Assembly (NCBI GenBank): GCA_028710565.1
Contig: JAQTTV010000011.1
Coordinates: 39,616-103,615, forward strand
Direction of reading: 5' to 3'
DNA length: 64,000 nucleotides
Source of the DNA: Gallionella sp.
GTDB taxonomy: Bacteria; Pseudomonadota; Gammaproteobacteria; Burkholderiales; Gallionellaceae
Positions within the stretch are counted from its first letter, which is position 1. The number at the start of each line of letters is the position of its first letter. Shown in pieces: positions 1-10,473 of this stretch. A model generated the notes under the pieces. The model saw only the letters and a list, made by a program, of their open reading frames with translations. It was not told where the DNA came from and made no database searches. Both the position numbers and the translations under genes were made by a program.

Positions 1-486
1 GCTATCCCGCCCCGCCAATCCCTTTTTGGCGCAATGATTCGCCAGTTTTGCCAGTGTTTTGGTTTCGGCAATGCCCACACAAACGGGAATGCCGACGCTT
101 TGCTTGATGGTGCGTCGTATGCGTTGGCCATATTCCACTAGGCTATGCGGCGGAAATCCGTCTAAATTCAAGAAACATTCGTCTATGGAATAGATCTCCT
201 GCTGTGGGGAAAAATCGGCAAGGAGCGACATCACCCGTGCGGACATATCGCCATACAAGGCGTAATTGCTGGATAAAGCGATGATGCCATGTTGACGGGC
301 GAATTTCTCCAGTTTGAACCACGGCTCAGCCATTTTGATGCCGAGTGCTTTGACTTCATTCGAGCGTGCCACCGCGCAGCCGTCATTGTTGGACAGCACC
401 ACCACAGGCTTGCCTTCGAGCTTGGGGTTAAATACCCGTTCGCAGGAGACATAAAAATTATTGCAATCCACCAGCGCAATGGTCAT
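1..486 (-). CDS. umuC: UmuC-like Y-family DNA polymerase (DNA polymerase V subunit), 3-prime end outside window
   Basis: The first 162 codons of a Y-family translesion polymerase are read on the minus strand; the rest lies beyond base 1. The N-terminus reads [19 protein letters not shown], with the catalytic Asp of the palm domain, followed by the family-typical [11 protein letters not shown] and a second acidic pair in YSIDECFL near residue 105. With UmuD'2 it would form the SOS mutagenic polymerase. The ATG lies 6 bases after the stop of the umuD-like gene, so the two form an operon. The polymerase family is certain; C-terminal integrity cannot be judged from this window. Confidence 0.95.
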   Translation of the reverse strand, partial: MTIALVDCNNFYVSCERVFNPKLEGKPVVVLSNNDGCAVARSNEVKALGIKMAEPWFKLEKFARQHGIIALSSNYALYGDMSARVMSLLADFSPQQEIYSIDECFLNLDGFPPHSLVEYGQRIRRTIKQSVGIPVCVGIAETKTLAKLANHCAKKGLAGRDS

Positions 487-492
487 GGCGGC

Positions 493-1095
493 TTATTGAA
501 ATTTGGTAACGCAGGAGGTGACCACGCCCCAGATTTGCAGTTCTTGTCCTTCTTTGAAGGTGATGTCTTTGAAGCGGGGATTTTCTGCGTGTAGGCTGAC
601 CACGCCCGCACAGTGAATCAGGCGTTTTACGGTGAGTTCACCATCTATCGCGGCAATGACAATATCCCCTGATTTGGGCGTGAGCGATTTATCCACCACC
701 AACAAATCACCGTCCATAATCCCCGCACCCGTCATGCTATTGCCTTTGGCGCGCACAAAGAACGTGGATTCTTTGCGATGCACCAGATGTTCGTCCAAAC
801 TGAGGCGAGTTTGGATATAGTCATCGGCAGGGGATGGAAAACCAGCGGGGACTTTATGGCTGAAGAGCGGGATGTGTACGGGCGCAGCGTCTAAGGCGGG
901 CAGTTGAATATCCTGCTGCAATCGCGCATCGCGTATTTTGGCTTTGTGCGCGGCGAGCATATCCGAAATCGCGCTGACCGTGCTTTCAGGCACGCGCATG
1001 ACACGCGTTTGTTCACCATAAGGGCTAGAGCCAGACTTACGTCCCGCATTCGGACGCGTCCCGCCATGGGAGATAGGATTGGGTTTTTTGTGCAT
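493..1095 (-). CDS. umuD: UmuD-like self-cleaving S24 peptidase with N-terminal extension
   Basis: A 200-residue LexA/UmuD-type serine peptidase. Catalytic Ser120 lies in KGNSMTGAGI and general-base Lys157 in ELTVKRL; the likely self-cleavage bond is Ala84-Gly85 in KVPAGFPSP. It is longer than E. coli UmuD (139 aa) because of a basic N-terminal segment (GGTRPNAGRKSGS, then RVMRVPESTV) that could contact DNA, as seen in regulatory UmuD-like proteins. It is the first gene of an operon with umuC. The ATG has no Shine-Dalgarno, and a 19-bp palindrome sits 5 bases upstream, so transcription and start are unusual. A canonical LexA box (CTGT-N8-ACAG) was not found. Confidence 0.93.
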   Translation of the reverse strand: MHKKPNPISHGGTRPNAGRKSGSSPYGEQTRVMRVPESTVSAISDMLAAHKAKIRDARLQQDIQLPALDAAPVHIPLFSHKVPAGFPSPADDYIQTRLSLDEHLVHRKESTFFVRAKGNSMTGAGIMDGDLLVVDKSLTPKSGDIVIAAIDGELTVKRLIHCAGVVSLHAENPRFKDITFKEGQELQIWGVVTSCVTKFQ

Positions 1096-1100
1096 AATTT

Positions 1101-1119
1101 GAATATCGTAACGATATTC
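1101..1119 (-). promoter_or_regulatory. Perfect 19-bp palindrome over the putative umuD promoter
   Basis: GAATATCGTAACGATATTC is a perfect inverted repeat (9-bp arms, central base) ending 5 bases before the umuD ATG. On the minus strand a possible -35 TTGTCC (1134-1139) is spaced 17 bp from TATCGT (1111-1116) inside the palindrome. Transcription would then start around base 1104, leaving a leader of only about 9 nt. A repressor bound here would block the promoter; autoregulation by the extended UmuD or by a LexA with a different box are both possible. The promoter assignment is inference; the palindrome is plain. Confidence 0.7.
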
Positions 1120-1183
1120 ATCTTAAAGCGCAAGGACAAAAGGGATTGGGTGTTCCCAGCAAAATTCTGTGTCACGTTTGCTA

Positions 1184-1232
1184 TTGTCACTTTCTTCAAA
1201 TTTGCTATGATGGTATGAATTATTCCTACCAT
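1184..1232 (+). promoter_or_regulatory. parDE promoter with overlapping inverted-repeat operator
   Basis: TTGTCA (1184-1189), a 16-bp spacer and TATGAT (1206-1211) make a good sigma-70 promoter for parDE. An inverted repeat ATGGTA (1210-1215) / TACCAT (1227-1232) overlaps the -10 and start region, the usual place for binding by a ribbon-helix-helix antitoxin such as ParD. The ribosome site AAAGGA (1239-1244) follows. Confidence 0.6.
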
Positions 1233-1250
1233 TAGCTCAAAGGAACTCCA

Positions 1251-1538
1251 ATGGCCACCGCCGAGAAAATCAGTATTGCCTTGCCACCTGAAATGGTTCA
1301 TATCGTCCGTGGTGCCGTTGCTACTGGCGAATATGCATCAAGCAGCGAAGTCATTCGTGATGCGCTACGTGACTGGACATACAAACGCAATTTGCGCCAA
1401 CAAGGTGCGGCCGAATTGCGTCGTGTCTGGCAGGAAGCCCTAAACGACAAGACACCAGGCATTTTTCCTGACGATGTACTAGATCGTCTTGAGAAAAAGT
1501 ATCAAGCCCTTGCCGATGGTACAAACATAGACAAATGA
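1251..1538 (+). CDS. parD: ParD-family antitoxin (type II toxin-antitoxin)
   Basis: A 95-residue antitoxin. The N-terminal 45 residues form a ribbon-helix-helix DNA-binding domain (ISIALPPEMV strand, then ASSSEVIRDALRDW helices) typical of the ParD/CC2985 group. The acidic C-terminal part (IFPDDVLDRLEKKY) would wrap the ParE toxin. Its ATG is preceded by AAAGGA at proper distance. The stop overlaps the toxin start (ATGATG), so the pair is translationally coupled. It should repress its own promoter through the inverted repeat at 1210-1232. Confidence 0.93.
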   Translation: MATAEKISIALPPEMVHIVRGAVATGEYASSSEVIRDALRDWTYKRNLRQQGAAELRRVWQEALNDKTPGIFPDDVLDRLEKKYQALADGTNIDK

Positions 1539-1828
1539 TGAAACTGGAACTATCACGCTACATTGAAGGTGATCTGGATAACATCGCGGACTATATTGCC
1601 CAAGATAATCCACGTCGAGCCGTTACATTCATTCAGGACATGCGCGCGAAATTTTTCGACATCCAGCGCAACCCACTGATCTATCAGTTTCGTCCCGACA
1701 TTGGCGAGGACGCACGTATTGCAACAGTTGGGAACTATGCCATTCTCTTCCGTCTCATAGGAGAGGTCATCAGGATTGAACGCATCGTTTACGGTGGTCG
1801 TGACTTACCAAACATTTTCGATCTATAA
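1535..1828 (+). CDS. parE: ParE-family toxin (RelE/ParE superfamily)
   Basis: A 97-residue protein of the RelE/ParE fold. LELSRYIEGDLDNIADYI is the N-terminal strand and helices; RPDIGEDARIATVGNYAILFR and VIRIERIVYGGRD are the typical C-terminal strands, with the conserved basic residues of ParE toxins. ParE family toxins usually poison DNA gyrase. The start is ATG at 1535, or the next ATG at 1538, overlapping the antitoxin stop by 4 bases. The pair is complete with no sign of decay. Confidence 0.92.
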   Translation: MMKLELSRYIEGDLDNIADYIAQDNPRRAVTFIQDMRAKFFDIQRNPLIYQFRPDIGEDARIATVGNYAILFRLIGEVIRIERIVYGGRDLPNIFDL

Positions 1829-1935
1829 GCATCATCTGCAGCCAACTCGCGGTTAGTGGCTGAAAACTGTTCGGTCAATTTAATTATCATTCCTTCAATA
1901 TCCGCTATAGGTAGTACAGCAGATACGCATCGCGA

Positions 1936-2061
1936 TCAGGCATAACGTGCCAGAATCGAGACTGACCTGCTCTTGGCGACTGTCCGCAATCCAGCAAGCA
2001 ATTCAACGGGGCTTATTTTCTCAATCGATTCTGAGGCGAAGTTCGTGAAGGAGGAATCCAC
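1936..2061 (-). CDS. Possible 41-residue small protein in the parE-tRNA gap
   Basis: The stretch 1829-2126 has no long gene. On the minus strand a GTG codon at 2061 opens 41 codons ending in TGA at 1936; GGAGGT lies about 5 bases upstream, a strong Shine-Dalgarno. The product (SFTNFASESIEKISPVELL near its start, LRTVAKSRS later) matches no family I recognise. It could be a real small protein or the tail of a decayed gene. Apart from this ORF I see nothing identifiable in the gap. Confidence 0.22.
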   Translation of the reverse strand: MDSSFTNFASESIEKISPVELLAGLRTVAKSRSVSILARYA

Positions 2062-2126
2062 AGTCACCTCCAGACATCAAAGTAAAATTTTGAGGCGACA
2101 ACTAGCCTGAAACTGGGGGACTTAGA

Positions 2127-2163
2127 AAAGAAAAAAGGGCTAAACATTTCTGTTTAACCCTTT
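2127..2163 (-). terminator. Intrinsic terminator of tRNA-Arg
   Basis: On the minus strand, GGGTTAAAC and GTTTAGCCC form a 9-bp stem with a 6-base loop, followed by a run of T. It lies just downstream of the tRNA-Arg 3-prime end. Confidence 0.85.
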
Positions 2164-2170
2164 GAATCTA

Positions 2171-2247
2171 TGGTGCGCCCGGAGCGATTCGAACGCCCGA
2201 CCCCTTGGTTCGTAGCCAAGTACTCTATCCAGCTGAGCTACGGGCGC
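2171..2247 (-). tRNA. tRNA-Arg (anticodon ACG)
   Basis: The minus strand folds as a complete 77-nt tRNA with encoded CCA. The acceptor stem is GCGCCCG/CGGGCGC, the D arm contains AGCTCAGCTGGATAGAG, the anticodon stem CTTGG/CCAAG carries loop CTACGAA with anticodon ACG, and the T loop is TTCGAAT. The A at position 34 is normally deaminated to inosine, reading CGU, CGC and CGA. It is a single-gene unit with its own promoter and terminator. Confidence 0.97.
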
Positions 2248-2284
2248 ATACTGTTCAATCTGTGTTGCTGAAGGAACGGGGCGC

Positions 2285-2312
2285 ATTATATACGATAAGT
2301 CGCGTTTGGCAA
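2285..2312 (-). promoter_or_regulatory. tRNA-Arg promoter
   Basis: On the minus strand TTGCCA (2307-2312) is spaced 16 bp from a perfect TATAAT (2285-2290). It is followed by a GC-rich discriminator (GCGCCCC), as expected of a stringently controlled stable-RNA promoter. Confidence 0.8.
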
Positions 2313-2519
2313 GTAAAATCGTCATGGTGTTTGCAATCTCGTTTGCACGCGATTGGACGGCAATGCGGTGAGGGGCGGACATTTGCTGCAAAATTGCACA
2401 GGAATCTAGTCTCGCATCAAGGGTTTGCGGCATAATGGCGGTGTTTCTGCGCACTTTGACGCAGTTTTTGCAATGCAAATTTAAAATCCAATTAACTTTC
2501 AATTAGATACGTAATAAAC

Positions 2520-4028
2520 ATGACAACTGAATCCCCTATTGCCCATCAGGATGAAAACCAGATTATCACCGAACGCCGTCATAAGTTGGCTACGATTCGT
2601 CAAGCGGGCGTAGCTTTCCCGAATGATTTTAGTCGTGAACATTTGGCGCAAGACTTACACGATCAATACGAAAGCCTGTCACATGACGAACTAGAAGCGG
2701 CACAAATTAAAGTGGCTGTGGCAGGTCGTATGATGTTGAAGCGGGTGATGGGCAAGGCAAGTTTTGCCACGATTCAGGATATGAGTGGTCGTATTCAGTT
2801 GTTTATCAGCAATAACGACACGGGCGAGGCGTTGCATACCGAGTTTAAACATTATGACTTGGGCGATATTTTGGGCGCGCAAGGCGTGTTGTTTAAAACC
2901 AAGACGGGCGAGCTGTCCATCCGTGTGGCAAATGTGCGTTTGTTGACCAAAGCCTTGCGCCCTTTGCCTGAAAAATTCCACGGTTTGAGCGATCAAGAGC
3001 AGAAATATCGCCAACGCTATTTGGATTTGATTACCAATCCTGATGCGCGCAAGGTGTTTATGATGCGCACCAAAATTATTCAAGCTATTCGTGAGTTCTT
3101 TATTGGCCACGGTTATATGGAAGTAGAAACCCCGATGATGCACGCCATTCCTGGTGGCGCATCGGCAAAACCATTTGAAACGCATCACAACGCGCTGGAT
3201 ATGAAAATGTATTTGCGTATCGCGCCTGAGTTGTATTTGAAACGCTTGGTGGTGGGTGGTTTTGAAAAAGTGTTTGAAATCAATCGTAATTTCCGTAATG
3301 AAGGGCTTTCGACTCGTCATAATCCTGAATTCACGATGTTGGAATTTTACGAAGCCTATCGTGATTACCGCTATTTGATGGATTTTAGCGAAAGCCTGTT
3401 CCGCGAAGTGGCGATGAAAGTGTTGGGAACAACGCAAATTAGTTATCAAGGTAAGCCGCTGGATTTGGGTAAACCCTTCCACCGTTTGACCATGGTGCAA
3501 GCGATCCAAAAATATCATCCACAATTCACGACGGCACAATTGAATGATCGCGATTTTGTGGTGAATCAATTGGAAGATTTGAAAGCTAAATACAAACCTG
3601 AAGATGGCATCGGCGGTCTGCAATTGTCGTTGTTTGAAGAATTGGCGGAAACATTGTTGTTTGAACCAACTTTTATTATCGACTACCCCGTGGAAGTCTC
3701 GCCTTTGGCGCGCAGCAGTGACAAGCATCCTGAAATCACTGAACGCTTTGAATTGTTTGTGGTGGGGCGCGAATTGGCGAATGGTTTCTCCGAGTTGAAC
3801 GACGCGGAAGATCAAGCGGCGCGTTTTGATGCGCAAGTGGCGGCAAAAGATGCGGGCGACGAAGAAGCGATGTTTAAGGACAACGATTACATCCGCGCTT
3901 TGGAATATGGTTTGCCACCGACCGCAGGGCAGGGCATCGGCATCGACCGTTTGGTGATGTTGCTGACCGACAGTGCCAGCATTCGTGACGTGATTTTGTT
4001 CCCGCAAATGCGTCCTGAGGCACTCTGA
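2520..4028 (+). CDS. lysS: Lysine--tRNA ligase, class II
   Basis: A 502-residue class II lysyl-tRNA synthetase of normal length. An N-terminal OB fold ([21 protein letters not shown], about 65-150) binds the anticodon. The catalytic core has motif 1 near [21 protein letters not shown], motif 2 RNFRNEG near residue 256 and motif 3 [11 protein letters not shown] near residue 471. It charges tRNA-Lys with lysine in the cytoplasm. No clear Shine-Dalgarno precedes the ATG, but the N-terminus aligns with the family. The Crp/Fnr gene starts 10 bases after its stop, so they may be co-transcribed. Confidence 0.98.
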   Translation: MTTESPIAHQDENQIITERRHKLATIRQAGVAFPNDFSREHLAQDLHDQYESLSHDELEAAQIKVAVAGRMMLKRVMGKASFATIQDMSGRIQLFISNNDTGEALHTEFKHYDLGDILGAQGVLFKTKTGELSIRVANVRLLTKALRPLPEKFHGLSDQEQKYRQRYLDLITNPDARKVFMMRTKIIQAIREFFIGHGYMEVETPMMHAIPGGASAKPFETHHNALDMKMYLRIAPELYLKRLVVGGFEKVFEINRNFRNEGLSTRHNPEFTMLEFYEAYRDYRYLMDFSESLFREVAMKVLGTTQISYQGKPLDLGKPFHRLTMVQAIQKYHPQFTTAQLNDRDFVVNQLEDLKAKYKPEDGIGGLQLSLFEELAETLLFEPTFIIDYPVEVSPLARSSDKHPEITERFELFVVGRELANGFSELNDAEDQAARFDAQVAAKDAGDEEAMFKDNDYIRALEYGLPPTAGQGIGIDRLVMLLTDSASIRDVILFPQMRPEAL

Positions 4029-4038
4029 GCATCCAACG

Positions 4039-4698
4039 ATGACTGACCTATCTGCCCGTTTGTTGCAGCATTACCCTATGCTGCGCGATATACCCGAAGC
4101 GGAGCGTGCGACGTTTCTGACGGGTGCGCGAGTGGTGACGCTGCCCGCAGGGACGGTGGTGTTTGATGAACATCAGGCTTGCCAAGGCTTTCCCTTGTTG
4201 TTGTCAGGCGCAATACGCGTGATTAAAAGTTCAGCGAATGGGCGGGAATTGCAGTTGTATCGAGTGGTCGCGGGCGAAAGTTGTATCCTCACCAGCAGTT
4301 GCTTATTGGGACACACGCGTTATTTAGCGCGCGGCATTGCTGAACAGGATAGCGAAATTCTATTGTTGCCTGCGGTAGCGTTTTATCAATGGTTTGGTCA
4401 ACACGCAGCCTTTCGAGATTATGTGTTCAAGTTGTTTTCAGAACGCTTGACCGACTTGATGGAGCTGATTTCTGCGGTGGCATTTCAAAAGCTGGATCAA
4501 CGCTTGGCGGTGTTATTGATACACAAAGCCAGCCCTATTCATACCACGCACCAAGCGTTGGCGGATGAATTGGGTTGCGCGCGCGAGATTGTGAGTCGGT
4601 TATTGAAAGCCTTTGCCGAACAAGGATGGGTAAAGTTGGGACGGGAGCTGGTCGAATTGACCAATCCCGTTGCGCTAAAGAAATTTTCAACGCTGTGA
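4039..4698 (+). CDS. Crp/Fnr-family transcriptional regulator
   Basis: A 219-residue regulator with an N-terminal cyclic-nucleotide-binding-type beta-roll (about 20-115; LPAGTVVFDEHQACQGFPLLL), a dimerisation helix and a C-terminal winged helix-turn-helix (TTHQALADELGCAREIVSRL, about 170-190). It lacks the N-terminal Cys cluster of FNR and a convincing cAMP-binding signature, so its ligand is unknown; members of this shape often answer to redox or metabolites. It follows lysS closely and precedes zipA, neither of which reveals its target. Confidence 0.9.
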   Translation: MTDLSARLLQHYPMLRDIPEAERATFLTGARVVTLPAGTVVFDEHQACQGFPLLLSGAIRVIKSSANGRELQLYRVVAGESCILTSSCLLGHTRYLARGIAEQDSEILLLPAVAFYQWFGQHAAFRDYVFKLFSERLTDLMELISAVAFQKLDQRLAVLLIHKASPIHTTHQALADELGCAREIVSRLLKAFAEQGWVKLGRELVELTNPVALKKFSTL

Positions 4699-4740
4699 TG
4701 GCGAATTGCGCCGTGTGCGCAGTGAATGAGGAGATGAAGT

Positions 4741-5928
4741 ATGAGTGAACTACAAATCGCGTTGCTGATCGTCGGGCTAGGCGCGATTGCCGCCGTGTAT
4801 GGCTATGGGCGATGGCAGCAGCGGGAATATAGTCGCAGAATGGGTACGAGAAATAAGCATAAATCCAAGCCATTGCGCGAAGATGAGCTTGAAACCAGCA
4901 TCTTCCAACCATTGTCGGAAAAGTTGCAACCGCTTTCTGAAAAATTGGCGCAGAGTAAATTCGCGCACCAATTAGAGCATTGGCTGGAGCATCCGTTGGT
5001 AAAAGAAGAAGCCGAATCTCAGGCGGCGGATGCGCAGGTCGCTGAATCTATGGTGGAATCAACCGTTGAACCCGTCCCATCCACGCCCGCACCCGCAGTG
5101 GATACTTGTCAGTTATTCAATGAACGCAGTGATTATGTCGTGGAAATTCATTTGAAATACCCTGGCACCGCTGCGTTGTTGAGCGCGCTCTGGCCATGCA
5201 AATTTGATTTTGGCAAACCTTTGCAAGTCTGTGGGCTGACCGAAAATGCGCCCCATTGGGAGCGCGTGATTCCCGAAAGTGCCGTTTTCTACACCCAATT
5301 TCGGATTGCCTTGCAGATGTTGGATCGAGGCGGGGTGTTGAGTACGCTCAAAATGGCGAGTTTTATGGAATTGATGCGCGGCATGGAAAGAACCTTGTCC
5401 GCTGAATTTGTCTTTCCCGATGTCCAAGCGCGTCTGGAAGAAGCCCATGAATTGGATAAACTCTGTGTGGAAGTCGATAAGATGGTGGGGATTAACCTCA
5501 TGCCTTTGGATGGTCGCATGTTGTTTGGCGCGCAGATTGCTCAAGCGGCGGCGGCTGAAAATATGTCTTTGGAAGCCGACGGGGCATTTCATTTGCTCAA
5601 TATCCAAGGTCAAAGTTTGTTTAGTTTGATTAATCAACACAATGAGCTATTCCAGCATCACACCCTGCAAGACCTGAAAACCGCAGGTGTTACCCTGTTG
5701 TTGGATGCGCCGCGTGCCAGCGATCCCTTGGGTCAATTCGATTTGATGCTGAATTTAGCCTTGGCATTATCCAATCAGCTCGATGTGAGCTTGGTCGATG
5801 ATTATCGTATGCCTTTGGATGAAGCAGGTTTAGATGCGATCCGTGCGCAATTAGCATTGGTCGAAACCATGATGTTCGAACATGGCATTACCCCTGGCAG
5901 CGCGTACGCCAAACGGTTGTTTGATTAG
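4741..5928 (+). CDS. zipA: ZipA-like cell division protein
   Basis: A 395-residue membrane-anchored protein. One N-terminal helix (LLIVGLGAIAAVYGYG, about 8-24) is followed by a charged, Pro/Ala-rich linker (about 25-125) and a C-terminal domain (about 125-390) resembling the FtsZ-binding ZipA domain (DGAFHLLNIQG, GVTLLLDAPR, GQFDLMLNLALAL). ZipA tethers FtsZ to the inner membrane. Placement directly before ligA is the conserved context of this gene. The start has a strong GAGGAG upstream. Sequence similarity is modest in the linker but clear in the C-terminal half. Confidence 0.85.
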   Translation: MSELQIALLIVGLGAIAAVYGYGRWQQREYSRRMGTRNKHKSKPLREDELETSIFQPLSEKLQPLSEKLAQSKFAHQLEHWLEHPLVKEEAESQAADAQVAESMVESTVEPVPSTPAPAVDTCQLFNERSDYVVEIHLKYPGTAALLSALWPCKFDFGKPLQVCGLTENAPHWERVIPESAVFYTQFRIALQMLDRGGVLSTLKMASFMELMRGMERTLSAEFVFPDVQARLEEAHELDKLCVEVDKMVGINLMPLDGRMLFGAQIAQAAAAENMSLEADGAFHLLNIQGQSLFSLINQHNELFQHHTLQDLKTAGVTLLLDAPRASDPLGQFDLMLNLALALSNQLDVSLVDDYRMPLDEAGLDAIRAQLALVETMMFEHGITPGSAYAKRLFD

Positions 5929-5940
5929 GATGCGTGCGTC

Positions 5941-6023
5941 AACCGTAGGGGCAGACCTGCGTGTCTGCCCTTTTTTGTTTGCGGCGGAGAGTTGGGCGCA
6001 CACATAGGTGCGCCCCTACGGTT
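5941..6023 (+). repeat. Palindromic repeat with intrinsic terminator between zipA and ligA
   Basis: Outer 12-base arms AACCGTAGGGGC and GCCCCTACGGTT (5941-5952, 6012-6023) enclose a second hairpin, GGGCAGAC/GTCTGCCC (5949-5970), followed by six T. The inner hairpin is a good rho-independent terminator for zipA; the whole resembles the CGTAGGGGC-type REP repeats found in many bacteria. Confidence 0.8.
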
Positions 6024-6039
6024 CGCAATCGTGTATTAA

Positions 6040-8255
<2,216 letters not shown>

Positions 8256-8256
<1 letters not shown>

Positions 8257-8426
8257 TGAGCAAGCGGACAGTTTTAATCCTATTGGCTGCGCTGCTACTT
8301 TTCATCGTAATAGGATCATGGTTGAGGCAGCAATTGCGTATTGATGCTTGCCTTGATCGTGGTGGGCATTGGAATGTTGAGTTATCAACTTGTAATGGTG
8401 CGACAGTCGGAATGTTAGGGTTGTAG
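8256..8426 (+). CDS. Small single-span membrane protein (56 aa)
   Basis: ATGATG overlaps the ligA stop; from the second ATG (8256; the first is 8253) a 56-residue protein is read. It has a basic start, a hydrophobic helix (VLILLAALLLFIVIGSWL) and a short exported or lumenal tail with two cysteines (ACLDRGGHWNVELSTCNG). The pattern Cys-x4-GG-x-W-x6-Cys recurs in small periplasmic proteins and could form a disulfide. It overlaps ligA and is immediately followed by the next membrane-protein gene, suggesting co-transcription. Function unknown. Confidence 0.55.
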
Positions 8427-8431
8427 TGTCA

Positions 8432-8929
8432 ATGACGACTACCGCATCCAAGCGAAAAATTTACTCCTCGCTGTTGCTGGCAGCCGTGACGGTGTTATTG
8501 GTGGCGCAATCGGGCGCGGGTTTTGTACTTCTCCTGCTATTCTGGCCGTTGTTTATATGGGCATCCTATAGTGCCTACATCATCCTGTTTGTACCTGAAG
8601 GGAGGACTAACCAGCTCATTCGGGTGATGATTTGGGTGGTTGCGGTGGCTTTGATGGTGGGAATTCACCACCTACGCTACGTCACAACACGACAAAATGC
8701 AGATGCGATTGTGGCAACGATCCATCGTTACGCGGTGACGCATGGTAAATATCCCGCTACATTGGATGAAGTGGGCATCAATCGGCAGCAATTACGGGAT
8801 AAGTTGGGGTGGTCTGGTTATTACTGTGAGACAGGGACACCACGTTTTTTCTACAAGGGAACTTACCTGCCTTTCGAGTCCTACCACTATGATTTTAGTC
8901 AAAACGTTTGGAAACATCGTTCCGATTGA
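8432..8929 (+). CDS. Membrane protein, paralogue of the gene at 10474
   Basis: A protein of 165 residues from ATG 8432 (an in-frame GTG lies at 8426). Two or three hydrophobic helices fill the first 85 residues; a C-terminal soluble domain follows (about 90-165) with the pattern HGKYPATLDEVGI, DKLGWSGYYC, PRFFYKGTY and YDFSQNVWKHR. It clearly resembles the product at 10474-10965, with shared TNQL-R-, YRY/HFRH-TTRQ and the FFYK and YDF segments. I recognise no named family and infer only a membrane location. The pair flanks a YhcG-type nuclease gene. Confidence 0.75.
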   Translation: MTTTASKRKIYSSLLLAAVTVLLVAQSGAGFVLLLLFWPLFIWASYSAYIILFVPEGRTNQLIRVMIWVVAVALMVGIHHLRYVTTRQNADAIVATIHRYAVTHGKYPATLDEVGINRQQLRDKLGWSGYYCETGTPRFFYKGTYLPFESYHYDFSQNVWKHRSD

Positions 8930-8934
8930 GTTCC

Positions 8935-9010
8935 GTAGGGTGGATAAGCGTAGCGCATCCACGTTTTTCCCTGCAAATTTAGGTGGATGCGCGTTGCTTA
9001 TCTGCCCTAC
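8935..9010. repeat. GTAGGGTGGATAAGC-type palindromic repeat
   Basis: Imperfect inverted arms, GTAGGGTGGATAAGCG and CGTTGCTTATCTGCCCTAC, with an inner GCATCCAC/GTGGATGC pair, lie between the membrane-protein gene and yhcG. It belongs to the common bacterial REP-like repeats and probably forms a long hairpin in the transcript. Confidence 0.75.
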
Positions 9011-9047
9011 AGTATCCTATTGATGAACAATAATTTTTCGTGAAAAT

Positions 9048-10085
9048 ATGACACACCCCACCGCACAAAATAATCTGTTGCTCGATATTCGCCAACTGAT
9101 CGCACACGCCCAGCAACGTGCCGCTGCTGCCGTGAATGCGGAGCTGACGTTGTTGTATTGGCAGATTGGGAAACGTATTCAGCACGAGGTGTTGCAAGGT
9201 CAACGTGCGGAATATGGCAAACAAATGATAACCAAACTTGCGGAGCAACTCACCACCGACTACGGGAAAGGGTGGAGCGAAAAACAATTACGGCATTGTT
9301 TGCGCCTAGCGGAGGTTTTTGCCGATGAAGTGATTTTCTCCACAGTGCGGAGAAAATTGGGTTGGAGTCATATCAAAATGTTGCTGTCCCTTGATGACCC
9401 TTTGAAACGTGATTTTTATATTGAAATTGCACACCTTGAAGGATGGTCTTCGCGCCAACTGCAAAACCGCATTCAATCCATGCTGTATGAGCGCACGGCG
9501 ATTTCCAAAAAGCCTAAAGAAACCATACAGCAAGACCTTGTGGCGTTACGCAGCGAAGGAAAATTTAGTCCTGACTTCGCTTTCCGTGATCCCTATTTGC
9601 TGGATTTTTTGGGGCTTGCCGATACCTACAGCGAAAAAGACCTTGAATCCAGCATCCTTGCGGAAATGCAACGCTTTATCACCGAACTGGGCAGCGATTT
9701 TGCCTTTATGGCGCGGCAAAAACGCATCACGCTAGACCAGCGCGATTACTACATTGACTTGCTTTTTTACCACCGCCGCTTGAAATGTCTGGTTGCCATT
9801 GACCTCAAAATCGGCGAATTTGAAGCAGCGTACAAAGGGCAAATGGAGCTGTATTTGCGTTATTTGGAAAAATACGAGCAGCTCGACGGCGAAAACACGC
9901 CGATTGGTTTAATCCTGTGTACGGGCAAAAATCAAGAACACGTTGAGCTGCTCCAACTCGATCAGAGCAATATCCGCGTCGCCGATTACCTCACTTTGCT
10001 CCCGCCCAAAGAGGTGTTGGTTGCCAAACTGCATCGCTCCATTGAAATGGCGCGGCAGCGGTTGGGGCAAGTGGATGAGGTGTAG
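9048..10085 (+). CDS. YhcG/DUF1016-family PDDEXK nuclease
   Basis: A 345-residue protein of the DUF1016/YhcG family. The N-terminal helical domain (about 5-170; AELTLLYWQIGKRI, KGWSEKQLRHCLRLAE, LGWSHIKMLLSL) is followed by a PD-(D/E)xK nuclease fold (about 190-340) with RDYYIDLLFYH and CLVAIDLKIG, giving the Asp and D-x-K catalytic residues, and GQMELYLRYL. Relatives are accessory nucleases, often in defence islands or near restriction genes. It stands alone here, between two paralogous membrane-protein genes. Substrate unknown. Confidence 0.92.
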   Translation: MTHPTAQNNLLLDIRQLIAHAQQRAAAAVNAELTLLYWQIGKRIQHEVLQGQRAEYGKQMITKLAEQLTTDYGKGWSEKQLRHCLRLAEVFADEVIFSTVRRKLGWSHIKMLLSLDDPLKRDFYIEIAHLEGWSSRQLQNRIQSMLYERTAISKKPKETIQQDLVALRSEGKFSPDFAFRDPYLLDFLGLADTYSEKDLESSILAEMQRFITELGSDFAFMARQKRITLDQRDYYIDLLFYHRRLKCLVAIDLKIGEFEAAYKGQMELYLRYLEKYEQLDGENTPIGLILCTGKNQEHVELLQLDQSNIRVADYLTLLPPKEVLVAKLHRSIEMARQRLGQVDEV

Positions 10086-10134
10086 TGCGCATGAGCAGTA
10101 TTTATTGCACCCAACCTAACCACATTGAGATTCA

Positions 10135-10389
10135 ATGATGACCAAACTTTCCAGATTTCGCTTGTGGTTCAATGGGATTGCTTGCGTACTGATTGTGCTA
10201 ATTTGTCTGCCGATTGCTGTTGAGTTGGCGATGGAATTGGGAAAAATGCCGCCACCCAAGCCCAACGATCCTGATGCGGGAAAAGCTTTGTGGATTTATG
10301 GTGTGGGCATCGTCGGCAGTGGATTATTGGGTGTTGCCGCCTTGTTCAGCCTGATCCGTACTCTCAAATTGTGGCGAGAAAAGTCTTAA
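10135..10389 (+). CDS. Small two-helix membrane protein
   Basis: An 84-residue protein with two hydrophobic helices (GIACVLIVLICLPIAVELA and IYGVGIVGSGLLGVAALFSL) separated by a polar, Pro-rich loop (GKMPPPKPNDPDAGKALW). Both ends are basic and probably cytoplasmic. No family recognised. It lies between the nuclease gene and the second membrane-protein paralogue, all on the same strand. Confidence 0.6.
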   Translation: MMTKLSRFRLWFNGIACVLIVLICLPIAVELAMELGKMPPPKPNDPDAGKALWIYGVGIVGSGLLGVAALFSLIRTLKLWREKS

Positions 10390-10403
10390 TTTTCTCTGCC
10401 GAC

Positions 10404-10463
10404 GTAGCCCGTATGCAATACGGGATTTTATGTATGGTGCTTCCCGTATTGCATACGGGCTAC
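10404..10463. repeat. Perfect 22-bp inverted repeat (GTAGCCCGTATGCAATACGG type)
   Basis: Arms 10404-10425 and 10442-10463 are exact reverse complements around a 16-base loop. A diverged relative lies at 63671-63772. The ribosome site AGGAG of the next gene begins immediately after the right arm, so the hairpin would sit at the 5-prime edge of that message. Confidence 0.9.
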
Positions 10464-10473
10464 AGGAGTTTTT

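Noticed and set aside
493..1250. Canonical LexA box upstream of umuD
   Set aside because: No CTGT-N8-ACAG sequence was found; only the different palindrome at 1101-1119 is reported.
1829..2126. Possible transposase or integrase remnant next to tRNA-Arg
   Set aside because: Translation of all frames I read gave no recognisable motif and no att-like duplication of the tRNA end was seen.
2691..4007. 438-codon open frame on the minus strand opposite lysS
   Set aside because: It lies wholly antisense to a clear LysRS, gives a His/Gln/Phe-rich composition typical of a mirrored frame, and has no recognisable domain or ribosome site.
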